Below, piece after piece: positions 33,027 to 46,815 of a DNA stretch of 64,000 bases. This DNA comes from Lateolabrax maculatus (lineage: Eukaryota > Chordata > Actinopteri > Acropomatiformes > Lateolabracidae): positions 16,763,001 through 16,827,000 of the forward strand of contig CM062205.1 in the NCBI GenBank assembly GCA_031216445.1. The letters are read 5' to 3'. The notes under the pieces are model-generated. The model was not told where the DNA came from and searched no databases. It was given only the letters and a program-made list of their open reading frames with translations. A program made the translations under genes and the position numbers. Within the stretch, counting starts at the first letter, position 1. Each line of letters starts with the position of its first letter.

Positions 33027-34530
33027 TGTCTTTTCAGCAGCTTGACAGTGCAATTACAACATTTCAACTGATCTCCCCCTGAAGTTGCGATAACATCAAC
33101 CAGTTATGGTAATTGTCTTGCCTGTTCATTATCTCACTACCCTATACAAAGAGAGGATGCATGTTTGTTAAAAGGCCAAGAGAAGGACGTTTATATAAGT
33201 TCGGCACACCCAGTGAGCCTGCCATTTAGTTTACCAGCCAGCCAGCCTCGAACTGAGCCCTTATAGTTTGTGTTGCCTTCAGCAGCATCATGCCTCAAGT
33301 CCCAAATGCTTCACTGAGGGTCATCAGCTACGTGATTCTTAAGAACTTCAGGAAATAGATAGATAAACGTAAGTGTGTGTGTGTGAAGGGAGATAGGGGG
33401 GCTGGGTTCATTTTCATTTTCAGAGTCCTTAAAAACAGATTGAGGGCTTTGTCATTCCTATGTGACGTGCCACTCAGTCTCCTGTAAGTGCTCGTTCTCA
33501 CGCAATTACAGGTGAGTCATTATGCAGCAGGTCTATTGACACTGCTCGACTAATTGACTCGGTGAAGTCTTCAAAAAGCTTTTTATTTGGATGTTCCACC
33601 GTAAAAGCCGAGTGTTTATAGACAGTAAACCTCCCCGCAGGAACAAAGGAAGATGATCCTCGCTTGCATTGCCTTGTTTGAGTGGGTGCACTCCATACTC
33701 CTCTATCGCTGAAATCCTTTTTTACTCAGAGGTACCAGATGTTAGAGATCCCAATCGGTGTGTGTGTGCCCGTAAATAAAGCTTTCAGGTAAGTCATGGG
33801 ACACAAAAAAATCCACTAGAAATATAATCTTTACCTATGAAGATGAGATTTTTATGTGTCAGTAAAGTTAAAGGGATAATTCAGTTTTTTGTCATAAGGT
33901 GACTGTAAATCCTGTGTTCAGAGTCAGAGCTTGGCGTTGTAGCCTATGCTAGACGTTTTCCTAAAAAAGTAGTTTTAACTTTCTGAGACACCTGAGAGAA
34001 AAATTAAATAGCAGAAAGAAAATAAAGTCTCATTATATTGCAGCTTTATATCTTTTATGTTTTATGGGTTTGTGAGCTGTGACTCCTTTTTGTACCATTT
34101 CACTGTGTCTGATTGTAGTGCCCGAGCTTGGTTTACCACCATTAAATAATTATTTCATATCACTGCAGATGTCTCACACAAAAAAAAAAAGATATTTAAA
34201 TGACCAAACACCTGTTGTGTGTGTGACCAAGCTGAGGATCCTGAAATGTTTATTATTCTATTGATTCACTGCAGATCCTTGCAGATAATAGTGGTAATGC
34301 ACAATTTTGTCAGAAAGAAGTTCCAAAGAAAACTGTCCAGAGCGAGGTCTTTGGCAACTGGGGCATAGTTTCTGCAAACACATGCTGCTCTTGAATTTTC
34401 CAAATATCATTTTTAAATGCCTCAAACACCACAAAGGGAATTCTGCTCGCCTCCATCATATTAGAGTGGCGGCAGAAGAGCAGCAGTGGAGCTCTCAAAA
34501 GCAAAACTATCTTCTCAAGAAGTAAAAGCA

Positions 34531-34556
34531 TTTTTTCTTTTTTTTTTTTTTTTTTT
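34531..34556. repeat. Poly-T tract
   Basis: T6-C-T19-type run. Confidence 0.9.
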
Positions 34557-35216
34557 GTGGTTTGGGTGAACTGATTCCTTAAAGAACAACACAACAGCAG
34601 TAATACTGCACTATACAGGAACAATTGTTTATGGACCATGTATTGGGGACTGGATGCGTCACGCTGAGCTGCGCTACAGTCCCAAACTGGAAAGAGTTAG
34701 TCGAGGCTCTCTTGTTCTGCTCTCTCTTTTTGGTAGAGAATCAGGAGGGGCTATTGTGATGATAGCTCATGTCAGTGCTGCTCGAGGTCACGGCCTCTTG
34801 TTTCACTCTCCCACTCATACTTCCACGCACATGCACTTACGCACACGCATTCTTTCTTATACCCTTTTTCAGAGTATATCATTTTTGCACAAAGACACGC
34901 ACGCACATACACACACAGGTCTGAAACCTTAGACCCTTCCCGCTGTCCATCTGTAGGGGTTATCTGTGTGACACCTCCTCTCACCCCTGCCTGTGACTCA
35001 TCTCCACTCATCACGCACACTTCGGCGCTAGCGCATGGCAGCCGGGACGCTCCGCGGTGCATTTAAGGGGATAAGGCTGTCATCGATGGAACACTTTGAC
35101 CTCGGGGTCACAGGCATAAAATGCATACACACAGACGCTTGGTGCGTACAGTGCAGGTAGTCGTGGCTCGAAAATAATTTACTCTTCAGGGTTCAGACAC
35201 AGGTGAAGTGCATTAC

Positions 35217-35782
35217 TTTAGTGCTGAAACAATTAGTTGACAGAAAACTCATTTCCAAACAGTGGCCTCAATACACACTGCATATGTTATCTTATTTGGG
35301 ATGGCATCTGGTTGAATTCTCACTCGAACTTGACAAATTACTCAAATTACTTGAAAGTCAGATGATTCCAATATCCAAACCATTTTAAGACCCCGATATC
35401 AATGCAGCAACTAATGCTTATTTTGTTACAGCAGTGCAAACAAAACAGAACTGCAAAATAAAAAATATAAGTGAGAAAAAACATTTTCACTATGTTTGTG
35501 CCTCTGTGGATGTGGACTTTTTGATAGTAAACACATGAAAAATCAGAAGACACCCGGACAATGATGATGTAATCAAAATGACTCAAGAACAGAACTTAAT
35601 GACTGAATGAACATCTTTTGTTTTTCAGACAAAACATGCAATTGTAGGAAGTCGGACATGTCTGAAGGTGTCAAAATTGCAATTTTTCACTATTTTCTGA
35701 CACCTATAGCCAAAAAAATGAATACATTAGTTGAAAACATTAATTTAGTTGCAGTTGTAGTTGTTAGTTGAATCCCTATATT
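35217..35782. mobile_element. Degenerate hAT-like repeat ('GCTGAAAC-ATTAGTTGACAGAAAA' type)
   Basis: The left end has AGTGCTGAAACAATTAGTTGACAGAAAACTC. The right end has TTGCAATTTTTCACTATTTTCTGACACC, then AGTTGCAGTTGTAGTTGTTAGTTGAATCCCTA. The outer parts are loosely inverted to each other (GCTGAAAC-ATTAGTTGA against TCAACTAACAACT on the other strand). From memory this is a diverged copy of a common teleost repeat whose ends read AGGGCTGCAACTAA. Boundaries are approximate and no coding capacity remains. Confidence 0.5.
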
Positions 35783-38700
35783 GCTTCTTCACGTGAATTT
35801 GGTTAAATTAAGGACAAAGAAAACCCCACTAGCCGAAAAAAGTAAACTAAAAAAACAGTGATTTTGATTGGCAGTTGTTGGGGCCCTCTCTGAGCTTCCT
35901 TTAACTTACAGTGTGTGTATGTATGAGTGTTGCTTGCCCTCACATGCACACTACATGTGCACAGTTACAAATCTGCAGTTGTGCGCTCCATTCAGGCTGT
36001 TAGCACCCCTGGTATCTGCCAGTGGTGTTAGAAGAAACAATGAAGGCCTCTCAAAGAAAGCTTAACAACAGTAATTGCTGCCTGAATGATTAGAAAGAGT
36101 ATCAGATATTTCCATCTTGACAACTGTTCCCAAACAAAGCATACAGGAATGGAGGGTTAGGGGCACGGAGTGTATGAGTGTGTGTGTAGTGGGGGTTACA
36201 CACCGACTGTGTGATTAAACCCCCTCGACACTCGTTTCTCTCACCAAGCCTCCCCGACTGGGAAGGGATCGCAGTGGAAATTTCCACATGTCGAAGAAAC
36301 AATCCGCAGGTTTAAAATTTGGTGTCAAGTGCCAGTGTCGCTGTGTGGACGGAATGCTTCTTTTGTGGGCGAGTCTCTGGTGTAATTTCGGGCAGGGCAG
36401 GGTGTCCCTGCAGTAGGCCTTTCTTCCTCGGGCCCTGTGCAGTTTCATTAGATACGGCTAATGAAAAGATGGCTGCTGGACAGCCCTGCCCCCCGACGCT
36501 CCTCTGGCCTGTATTTAGAGCCCCCGCCTCGCATCTCCCACTGAACAGGTGTGCTGGCTGGCCCTCCAGCACTACACCAGCTCACTGAAAACACTTTTTA
36601 TCCTCATCTTCTCTTTTAACAGGCTTCGGAGTGTTCATTTTACAACATTATTTTCATTTAAAGAAACTTGTTCATCCTTTAAAGGTATTTTTGTCTTTCT
36701 ATATCTTTTATTGCTTAAACACAAAAGCTAGTTCCTCCTAATGTTTTAGAGTCTGAAGAGGCCTGAAAACAGAATATGAAATAAAACACGATTTGTAAGT
36801 TTATTTTGATGTTTTTATGGAATAGCTTCTTGTTGATAGCTTTCCATAGTCTCCACCATAACATACATTTATGTAACTGCATGTTAACAGAAAAAAAGAT
36901 ATATATGTCTGAGTTTATCTGGTGTAATGTTGTACTTTTTGCTATATACACATTTATAATGTTTTTTGTCATGAACAATATTTTAATGTTTCTTTGCAAG
37001 TAGCTTGGAACCATACACTCTGAATGAATTTTCATTGTCTATTACTTAAATTATTAATAATTTTGAGGTTATCACTCTGGGCTAGTTAGATGGTTAACCA
37101 CATCAGCCTATTGGTATAGATATGGGTGTGGTAACTATTTTCAACATTTTGACCTTATGAATATCCACCTGGGATAAAAACATTATCTATTTAAATAAAT
37201 TTGTGGTTTTGGAGTGAGTGTGCTCTTTTCATTAACAGTGTGAGCACTTTTCCATGTTTCCCAGAGGCAGGGTTCACTCAAATATGCAAATATAATAGAG
37301 AGAAAAAGAAAGATGGATGTAGCCATTTCATAAGTCCTTCTTTCATATGAATATTTATTGCCATGCAGACAGTTTGTTTTTGCGTCTAGTAAAAACAAGT
37401 GGCAACATAAAGTGTCACATATTCTTCTCACATCCTTGTCTTTATTTACACATATGGCAGGAAATTAAAGACAGTGAGCAAAGCAAGTATCCCTCAGTTC
37501 ATTTAACAATCTCCACCGCTCTGAAGCCTCTGGCAAACTCAGACGTTGTAAAAAGCCTCCTGTAATTAGACAAAGCTGTTTATGCACGACTCCGCCATCT
37601 CAGTCCCCTATTCGCCTCCCTATGAAACACTAATTTGCCTTTCAGCGTGATAATAGTTGATATACAGTATAGTGTCATCTGGTGACAGCTCATTGTTTTG
37701 CTCTGGTTAGTTACAGAAGCCTACTTCTTTCAGCTACTGGCAGCTTCTCCCTTTCAGGTGCATAAATATCTGAGAAGAGAACCGGTGTTTGGCTGGAGTG
37801 CGGCCGAAGTTAGATCTCAGTGTTTATTTGCTAACAGACTCCCTCTGTGTTCATACGCTGAACCTTTGTGTGGCTCTCTGAGAGGCAGGTGGATTGTGCC
37901 TCTGGCTTGCGGGCTACAGTTTGAAAGCAACAACGTGAAACTGGAGCTGTAACACGACCCTGAGGCAATTAGGCCCACAATGAGGACGTTTTTTTCGCAT
38001 TCACTCCTTTTGTGTTGCTAAATACTATTTAAGCACAAATAAAACGAGGAACCTTGGGTGCTTTGGCAGAGAGGCTGAGGAAAATGTACAACCAGGTAGC
38101 AAATCAGCAACAGATTAAGTTTTTGTGCCTGAGCCACGGCTGCTTGTTATACATAAGTTGAGGGAGTTGCTCCAACGCAGGTCTCCCCTTTGAAGTTGCC
38201 CTACCTTGTTGTCCTGTGTTTTTTTTTTTAAGTGTGTGTATAGGCAGGGAGGGGATTTGGGTGGGTGGACAGGATTGAAGGATGCAAGTCTAATCGAGTC
38301 CATTCTGGGGGAGTTTTAGCACCGGAGACCCTCCATGTTCACAGACAGACTGTGGAAGCAGGAAAGGTGCAAAGATAGCTGTTAGAGATAGAGACCCTGC
38401 AGCTCCTGCCCTCCTCCTTCTCTCCCTCCTCCCTTCCGTTGCTATATATCCTTCCCTGAATGGAGTGTGTCTACCGGATCTGCCCAGGATGAAATGTCAT
38501 ATCTTAGACTGATCCTTATCTCTTAATCGCTTCCTTTGTCTCCCATGATTCCCCAGACCCTCCCTGACTTCCCTCCTCGGACCCGGCCCTTTGATGTGTC
38601 AGCCACGGTTAGGGACGCTGGGGGTGGGATATTTGTGGTGTGTGCATGCATGTGTGTGTGTTTTAAAGTGGCGATCTGGTTCTGCTCTGAGCTAACAAGA

Positions 38701-39119
38701 GCCCCAGAGGTTATCAAGATTCGATGGTGGAGGAGACCACTGGAAAGGTTCGGTGCTTTGTGTCTCTCGTGGCTTTGCAAAGTTAGATGCGTGTGTGCTG
38801 TTGCATGCATGTGTGTGTATGTAAGAATGTGTGTATGTGCTGGACAGCAGGAGTGATGTGTACTATAGACAGAAATGTGTGTGTGTTTACGCATTTGTTA
38901 TGACTTCACTCGGGGTAAGAGCCGAAGCTGATGACACATCAGCCTCACACACTTTCTCTAGGGCTACAAGCAGATGTTTGCATGGACCGCAGCCAGTCAA
39001 AAGTGAATGGCTGAAATATCAAAGAAAGAGTGTACAAAGTACGAAATATAACAGGAACCATGGGCAAATCCACAAAGCCCTCTTTACTACAAGTATAGAA
39101 GTACAATTGAGCCTGGTAA
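35783..39119. other. Non-coding stretch
   Basis: AT-rich at 36600-37200; TG-rich interrupted runs at about 38640-38880. No gene or recognised element. Confidence 0.6.
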
Positions 39120-39345
39120 AGTTGGGAAGTGTCACAGGTTATTCACATCTCCACAACTACTGGATGGAATTCCATGAAACAATCAAATGGTCCCCAGAGG
39201 ATGAATCCTCCCCACTGAGTTTGATGACTTTTCCTTCAGCGCCACCGTGAGGTTTTTTGTTAAATGTCTCCACAACTATGGATGCGATGAAATGTGTTAA
39301 TTCACACATTCATGGGAATGGTAATACGTTTGCTGACATATGAAC
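39120..39345 (+). repeat. Interspersed repeat with 119-bp internal tandem
   Basis: TCTCCACAACTACTGGATGG at 39148 recurs as TCTCCACAACTATGGATGCG at 39267. Between them are GGTCCCCAGAGGATGAATCC and CTTCAGCGCCACCGTGAGG. From memory this is a partial copy of the widespread percomorph repeat built on 'ACTATTGGATGGATTGCCATGAA...CATTCATGGTCCCC'. Confidence 0.65.
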
Positions 39346-39682
39346 ATTACTAGGACACTGAGAACATTTTCACAAGAGCCAAAAAGTTTCATCAAAGCCC
39401 CTTTGGCTAAACAGAAGACCATCGCAATGTGTCAAAAAGTCTCCAGATAAGCTAATTCAACAAGGCCCCTGAAAACACATTATTATTTTTTGCTGTTGAT
39501 AGCAGTAGCCTTGAGCTAATGCCACTGCTGTTCTTGCTGTAATGTCAGATGTGTTGGCTATGCTCGTTCACTTCCAAAGCCTTCTTCACTGTATGTTTTA
39601 CTTCACCGTGCAAGCAAGAATTTTAGACTTGAGATAAAACAGACAAAACATTGTTCAGTTCCCCAAAGTGAAAACTGCCGCT

Positions 39683-39956
39683 GATCTAACAGATACAGTA
39701 GGTTTGATATTTTTTCCCTCCTTGCCTCCATTGGCCCTTGACATACTATATTCACTGCACTGATGAAGTTTCCATATTTATATGCAGGTTTAAATAAGTC
39801 AACAAAAGGAAAGCTAGAGTGGCGTGTGGTCTAATCTAACACACAGTAGATCTAATATTTTTGACCTCCCTACCTCCAGTTGACCCAGTATTCACTGCTC
39901 GAATGAACCTTCCATGTTTATCTGCAGGTTCAAATGATCCCACAAAAACAAAAGTT
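39683..39956 (+). repeat. Imperfect tandem duplication, period about 150 bp
   Basis: Copy A (39683-39810) and copy B (39831-39956) share in order CTAAC-ACA-CAGTAG, ATATTTTT, CCTCC-T-CCTCCA-TTG-CCC, TATTCACTGC, GAA-TTCCAT-TTTAT-TGCAGGTT and CACAAAA. They are clearly diverged, so the duplication is old. Confidence 0.7.
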
Positions 39957-40457
39957 GCCTGTAGCCCTATAGCTCAGTGTATGAGTTCTTGGCACAATTT
40001 ACTGAAATTATTATTAAAAATGTTTTTTTACTTAAAAAAACATCAATAAAGCTGAATTTATAATTTATATTTTATTCAACATTTTTACATTGTGCTAAAT
40101 AAACTTCAGGCACATTTTGCTGTTATCACATCGATTTAAATCAAGGTAGAGTAAAATACATAAATACATTTGATAAAATGTTATTGTTTTACTGTTATTG
40201 CACAGTAGCAGAATGTGGCTTATTCTATTTCTGCATTTTAGTTGGTCAGTATAATGTAATCAGTAAGTGAACTAAGATACAGTAAATACAAGAGAAGTGG
40301 AATGAAATGGGGAAAACAAGGCTGAGGGAGTACAGCCAGACCTTTTGGGTTTCATTTGGGGTGACTGGAGGATGGCTGCTTCAGGATCATAAAAAAATGT
40401 GCTACTGCTGCTTTCCCAGATCTCCAGCGGGAAGGTGTGTGTGTTATTTGTGTGTGA

Positions 40458-40478
40458 ATGTGTGTGTGTGTGTGTGTG
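40458..40478. repeat. (TG)n microsatellite
   Basis: About ten TG units followed by a GA-rich run. Confidence 0.9.
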
Positions 40479-43400
40479 AGAGAGCAAGAGAGCAAAAGAC
40501 ACGGACCGTGAGAAAAAGAGAAAGAAAGGCAGAAACAGGGAGAGCTTGTTTGAAAAGGCTTGTATCTTCCAACGCATCTTCGAGCAGATATATGCAGTCA
40601 TATCTTTAAACATGTGACTGTGTATGAGTGAAAAATGTACATTTGTATCCTATCACAGCTCGTTATTGTCTGGTTGGCTCATTTTGCCGATCCAACATCC
40701 GGAAGCTTATTCTTTGGTCCCTAAAGGAATCTCGGGCTGAAGCCAGGGGTGATGGGGGCACATTGTCTGCACCCTCTGGTGGCAGGATGCAACAGCACAA
40801 CCTGTCCTTTTGTGAGTGTGTGTGTGTGTGTGTATCTGCGTGCGCACAAAGGGTGTTTGTGCATCTACGTGTTAACTGGAGACACTAAAAGAACACGCTT
40901 CCTCAGGTGAGAGCACAATGCTGTATGTTTGTGTGGGGAGGCCACCCAGCATCAGCTGCATATCCTGACAAAGATAGGAGACCTGGCTTACAATTAGAGG
41001 TTTTTGCTTCAGCCAAAGGCAACATTGTTCATTTCAGTGAAAGAGCGGGGCCCTCACTGGGTCCGGAGCCACCTGGAGATGAAGGAGGGCGGAGGCCAGT
41101 GGGAAGTAGAGAGAAGAATAACAGCATTAGTGTCAGAAAGAAAATGTCACCATAAGAACAGATTCATCAACATGCAACGCTAAGGCTACTATTATCGTCT
41201 CGTATGCAGCCTGGCATTTTCAAGCCCTGGGTGGATTTTCAAATAACGGACCAGCATTGTTTCAGCCACTGGTGTATCTGTGTGTATTTGCACATCCAAG
41301 CTAGTGTAGAGAGAAAATAAGCCAGCACTTTTCCCCAGATTTAGGACTAAGCTTGAATAAACTCTGACACTCCCTCCTTTGCGAATGATTGTCAAGAGGC
41401 TGTTTGTTGCTCTTGGCATGAACATACACAACTGTATACATTTAGCTGTGGACGTTGGGGCATTCAAGAGTGAGATCATTAACATATGGACCAAGCAGTT
41501 AAGGCCTGCAGCCACGAGCCCTGGGGGACAGCCTGGCTGTGTAAGTGAATACTGATCATATACTTCATATATTACCTCCGTCCCTGTGTGGAAAAAGCTT
41601 GTTCCCTAAGTCCTCAAACCAGAAACTGAGCAGGTGGTAGACAAGCAAAAAAAATCATGCAACATGCACTTGTATTATTAGGATTTTTTCCGGAGAAAAT
41701 TTAAATATTTCAGGCTACATCCCAAGAACATAAAATTTTGATTGTTGCTTGAAAGATTTTTATGGCCTGGATTTATGCTGATATGTTGGACTAATAATTG
41801 CTTTTATTGAAAACGTTTTTTTTTTTGTGTATATCTGTCTTTGATCATGAACTTATGACTTTTATCCATGCAATATTATAAAAGTTTGCCCACTATGGTG
41901 TTCTCAGAAACATTTTGTTGCTACAACCCTAACCCAAACCCTAAGGACAAACTTTGAAAACCTACAATTAAACATTTCAGCCAGTAATTAAAAAGGAGAG
42001 GAAGAGTCACACCAAACAAACAGACCTGTTGCCTTGGTAGTGGACAAAGCCCCTGCTGAGGTGTTGCATATGGGCCCTCCAGACTGTTGGAAGAAGGTAT
42101 CAGAATGAGCTACATAGACAAAGTAAACGCCCACCAAGGAGTGAGTTGGAATAGTTGACAGACGTGAGTTGAGGAAGAGAAACATTTTTTTTAGTTTTGG
42201 TTCTAGTGTCCTGTGAGAATCTGAGGAAAAGGTAGAGAAGAATAGAATCCTAATTAAGACCAGGCTATCCTAGGATAGTCTGCTGTATTGGATACAGTGA
42301 GGGGGTTTCCAAAACACTCACATTAATTTGTCCTTTACATTTGCATGTTGCAGTGTGTCGTGGGTTCATACGAGTTCCTGCCGCATGTTAGCCTTCCTGG
42401 TGCTTGTCGCCACGTACCTGCCATCCAATATATTTTAATGATATATGAGAGAAGGTGGAGCACAAAGATGGAGATTCTGGCTGTGGGAAGATGAGTTTGC
42501 TTTAAAAGGGCCAGGTAGAAAACATGGCGACTTTTGGTGCTGGATGGGACAGGCACATGACTAAGGCTCTCCGTTTGACTGGTCAACACGTGGTGTGTGT
42601 ATGTGTGCGTCTGTGTTTCTGTGTGTATTTGTGTGAAGCTCGCGGCCACAGCCGTGCCCGGAAAGGCTTGGAGCACAACCAGTCATTAGGAAGTCAGGCC
42701 GTCTGGAGTGCATTATGGGCTGGGTACTGTAACTCTTACAAGCACAGGCTGCTATCAAATCAGGGATGAGGGGAAGAAGAAGAGAAAGAGAGACTGAGAG
42801 AATGAAGGAAAAAAATCATCATACCTGTGTCAGATAATAGATACAAATAACTTTAGTGGCTTCCTTTAACTCCCTTTAACAAACTTTACAGACTTACTGG
42901 AGAGTATTTGAATGTTAGTTTTGTGAAACTGCCCTGCTGCACATACTTAAAGAAGGGTAAAACACATAACATAACAAAACAGTTCGTTTAATGTTAAATT
43001 GTTATTTGGCTCAGGTCTGGTTAAAAAGCAGGTGACAGCTTGGGAAAAGAGAAGAAAATAATGGAATGGATGAGGAGTTAATAGGAGAGGTAAGGAAAAA
43101 ATGAGGGGAACAAAAAGGCAGAATGGGCAGCATAAGATTGTTAAAGCGTTTCAGCCATCTTTAAAAAGGGAGGAAGCACTGGATGGATGGTTGGGAAATA
43201 CAGTGTTGACGGGGCTTAAGGAAAGTGAGACAGTGCCCAGGCTGATTCAGTGCTGCGATGTCAGCCACAGCTGAAGTTTTGACTGCAGCTCTCAACAATT
43301 TGACAGGTTTTGGTGCTTCATGTCAATATAGCGCTTACATTGGTTATGTTTAGGTGTCTTGAAACGGACATGATTTACTCCAAACCAAACAAAGAGAGTC

Positions 43401-45240
43401 AAACTGAAATGAAAAGTAAGGGCATAACAGTTGGATGACAAAAAATAAATGGACGAGTAGAAAGGAAGAAACATCTGAGTGAAACAGATAGCTGACGTAA
43501 ACAAAAAATGAGTTTTAACAGAAAAGTCTAGTAGTAACTTGTCTCTGTGGCTTGGCTAATAAAGTGTTGTGCAAATAAAGGATAACAAGGCGATCAGTAA
43601 AGATCTGCACAGGACTGGCCTGTAGTACATGCTGGAAGTGCAGTTTCTCCAGGGCTGTGGGCAGACACACTGTAATGCGGGATCATAGTGCAGGCTGGAT
43701 GGTCTTCAATTAGTCTGCCATAGCTTGCCACACTTGCACCAAATAGCTGTTTGCCAACACTTTCAAAATCATAGCTTGTCATGTCTTCATCACAATAAAA
43801 CATTATATACAGGAGATTGGGCCTCCCACATCAGGACTGAAAATAATTTGCTGAAATGTAATGGTAAGAGCTCAAACTGTGGGCTGATAGGTGGGCTTGG
43901 TACAGCGATAGACTCTCTGAGGGGCAGGGACGGAAAAAAATAAAAAGGGCACCAGCTGCATGAGGTGAGGCACCAGTGTGCAGAAAACCGTGATGCATTT
44001 ATGTTCAAACAGTTCCAAACCCTTTTTCTAGCATGTAGGGCAGTATATATGGTAGTGCATCACGTTTTCTCCATTTAACCCATTAGTGCACCGCTCTATC
44101 AAGCAGTATGCTGTCAAACCACCTTCAAACAGAACTGAGTTTTCAGTGTTGGTTGCCACCACCATGTTGAGATGAGGTCCCCTGAGGTCAGCCTATGAGT
44201 TTGTATGGGAAGGCCATGCTAAGTACGATACATTGTAACAGAGACTGAAATAATGCAGACAAATAGCGACAAATAGCGTTTTTCTACAGAAGATTAAGGA
44301 TCGAAATACATCTGTGGTGATCACTGGCAGTGTGTAGTGTGTGTGAAGTTGGTGATGTGCAGAAGCAATGAACGGGCAATTAGCTGGGAAGTTCTGTTTT
44401 CAGACTGTGGAAAGCGAGAAGTGCAATTTACTGGAGGCCCCATGGATACATACTACAGCAGACTTGTTTCAAACGCCAGAATGAATCCATATAAAAGACT
44501 CTGTCATACACCCAGCACTAAACTTCCAAACACCACAGCTGAGAGGTCGCAGTTCACAACCATGGCCATCCCAGCAGACAAACTTTTCCAGGTCAACATT
44601 TGTGTCCTTTATCTATTGCTCTCTGTCCACAGTCAAAATAAAGTGGCTTTTTGGGTCTGAAAAAAATCATGTGAGTCATCGCTGTGCATCATTCAACCAC
44701 AAAAATACAAACAGATTTTGTTGCTCGGTGAGTTTGGTGAGGAGGCGGTCAGTAGACTTGCAGAGAGTCAAGCCATTGCAGAAGGGCAGCACACTGTCAA
44801 ATTTTGTTGTAGCTACTTAGTTCAAATAGTAGTCTGTTGATTTATCAGTTCAATTTTTGCAGTTGGGCTCTGTTTAAATGTATGAGACAATCAGAGCTGG
44901 AGGCTGCCATTTAAGGCATCGTCTTTGACATCTTGACTTCATCCTGGTCTTCTTTTTTTTTCTTTTTTTTTTTGATTTAGCGGCAGAGGAGGAAAGGAAT
45001 TGCCTGGCAAGCGTCTGGCGTTCATGTTACAGCATTCGACATATTGAAACACCTGTTTTGATTTATTGTGTTTGGATAGTTGGCAGTGGATAGATTCCAG
45101 CACAGAGCTTCTTGCTCAGGCACTGCCAAGAAGACACACGTCCACAACACAACTCTGTCTCTGTACACTTGCACAATTGCACACACTCACACACAAACAC
45201 ATGGACAAATAAACACCAAGAGTACATTTTTGTACGGCTC

Positions 45241-45290
45241 AACACACACACACACACACTCACACCTGCACACACACACACACACTTACA
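45241..45290. repeat. (CA)n microsatellite, interrupted
   Basis: Two CA tracts separated by TCACACCTG. Confidence 0.9.
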
Positions 45291-46755
45291 CGCCGTACTC
45301 CTTACAAGTTTTACAAATTACTTGGTTGAAAGATCAATCATGAAAGCAGACTTTCTGGAAGTCTGTGTTAATGCCTTTCGTTTCTGAGCCTCCCCCCGCT
45401 GAGCATAGGCGTACTGGCACACAGAAGAAGAAACAAGAGAGCAAGACGCAGGGGAGAGAACAGCACAGTCCAACAGAGAAAAGAATAGTGGAAGAGAGAG
45501 AACCATACATCAGTCTGCCCTGAGATCACCTTTGACACGGTCCCACCTGTCAGCAAGGACCTGAATCAAGCCCTGTTTTGTCTGAACACAAGTACATTAA
45601 ACTCAGAGAGCAAATTCACTGCACAGCCTCTTTGGTGCTGTGCCAAAGTTCCTCTTTCTGCCGGCCTGCATCTATCTATCTGGTGCGTAGACTGGAGTTA
45701 AAGAGGAGCAAATAGATACGCCATCTGGCAGTTGTGGCCTTAGCTGTCTGTGGGACATATGATGGATTCTATCGGGAAAAGATGCCAAAACACAAAATAG
45801 CTGAGGTCAGTAAGTTTAGGAAATCCCAAAAGTGGGAGAGGGCTGCAGATCTTTGTTGTTTGAATGTTGGAGAGGGTTCTTGATCTGTGGACTTGGATGC
45901 TATACAGGTTAGTGTCTTATATCACACTTTAAATCACAAGTAGTGTCACCTTTCTATGGTTTATATACTGAAACTAAAATCTGAGAGAAATATCAGAATG
46001 ACTATCTTTCGACCAGCTGGTATCAGCTCTGCCCGTTCTGGTGGTTCATGGTTGTCGTCACGTTGACGCATGTATACACTGTCCTAATTAGATGGTTGGG
46101 GGACCCAGACGGCCGTTTGCCAAGGCCAGACGGGGCTCTTCCCTTTCCTGTGTGTCACAGTATGACATCACAGTCTGGGTGCCAGGACACCCTATTATTG
46201 GTATGATCTGGCAGGACATGATGTATTTGGGGAGTGACTGAGCCAACCTCAGAGTCCTGTCGAATCCCAGTCCACCACGCAGACCAGGCTTAGGAGGAAG
46301 TAGCCCATGTGCCAAGGAAGTGTGGGCTGTGCCACTTCAATCCAGGAATTCTTATCATGTTGACTTTTCAAAAGGGATGCACCACACTGCGGTTTAGTCT
46401 GCAGCTGGGACAACAAAGTGATGAATGGAACGGCTAGTGAGGAAGGGATGTGCCCACACACTCACCTCCTCCCCCTCTCTTTCTCCCTTTACGCCCTCCA
46501 TCAATTCACACACACATACGTACACACACCGGTCTCAAATCCTGTGGCAGCCATCCGGGTGGAGAAATTTGTGAGCTGTGGGGCTCTGCAGAGCCACTCT
46601 CCAGGGCCGCGGCCATAAAACAAAAGCACTTGTAACATGAAAGAATTCCTGCAATTTACAAGAGGAAGTGAAAGATCTGAGAGACGATGTTTGAATTCTC
46701 AGTGTGCTCTTCTGGGCAAAGTGTCAAAGCTGGGGTGGCTGCTGCTGGCTGATGT

Positions 46756-46815
46756 CCCCCCCCCCCCCCCACCACCACCACCACCACCACCACCAACACC
46801 ACCAACACCGCCACC
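46756..46815. repeat. Poly-C followed by (CCA)n
   Basis: About 15 C, then about 12 CCA/ACC units with some CAA variants. It yields Pro-rich or Val-rich spurious frames. Confidence 0.95.

Larger units (their letters stand above)
31362..35216. other. Non-coding stretch downstream of bmp4
   Basis: It may include a longer 3' UTR (to about 31800). It contains poly-G at 33011-33026 and poly-T at 34537-34556. Positions 33480-33660 form a repeat-free block with a TGAGTCATTATGCAG motif, listed as an enhancer candidate. No gene was recognised. Confidence 0.55.

Noticed and set aside
45178..45290. Possible CRISPR-like spaced repeats
   Set aside because: The repeats are simple CA dinucleotides with irregular interruptions; no constant repeat/spacer unit, and the genome is vertebrate.
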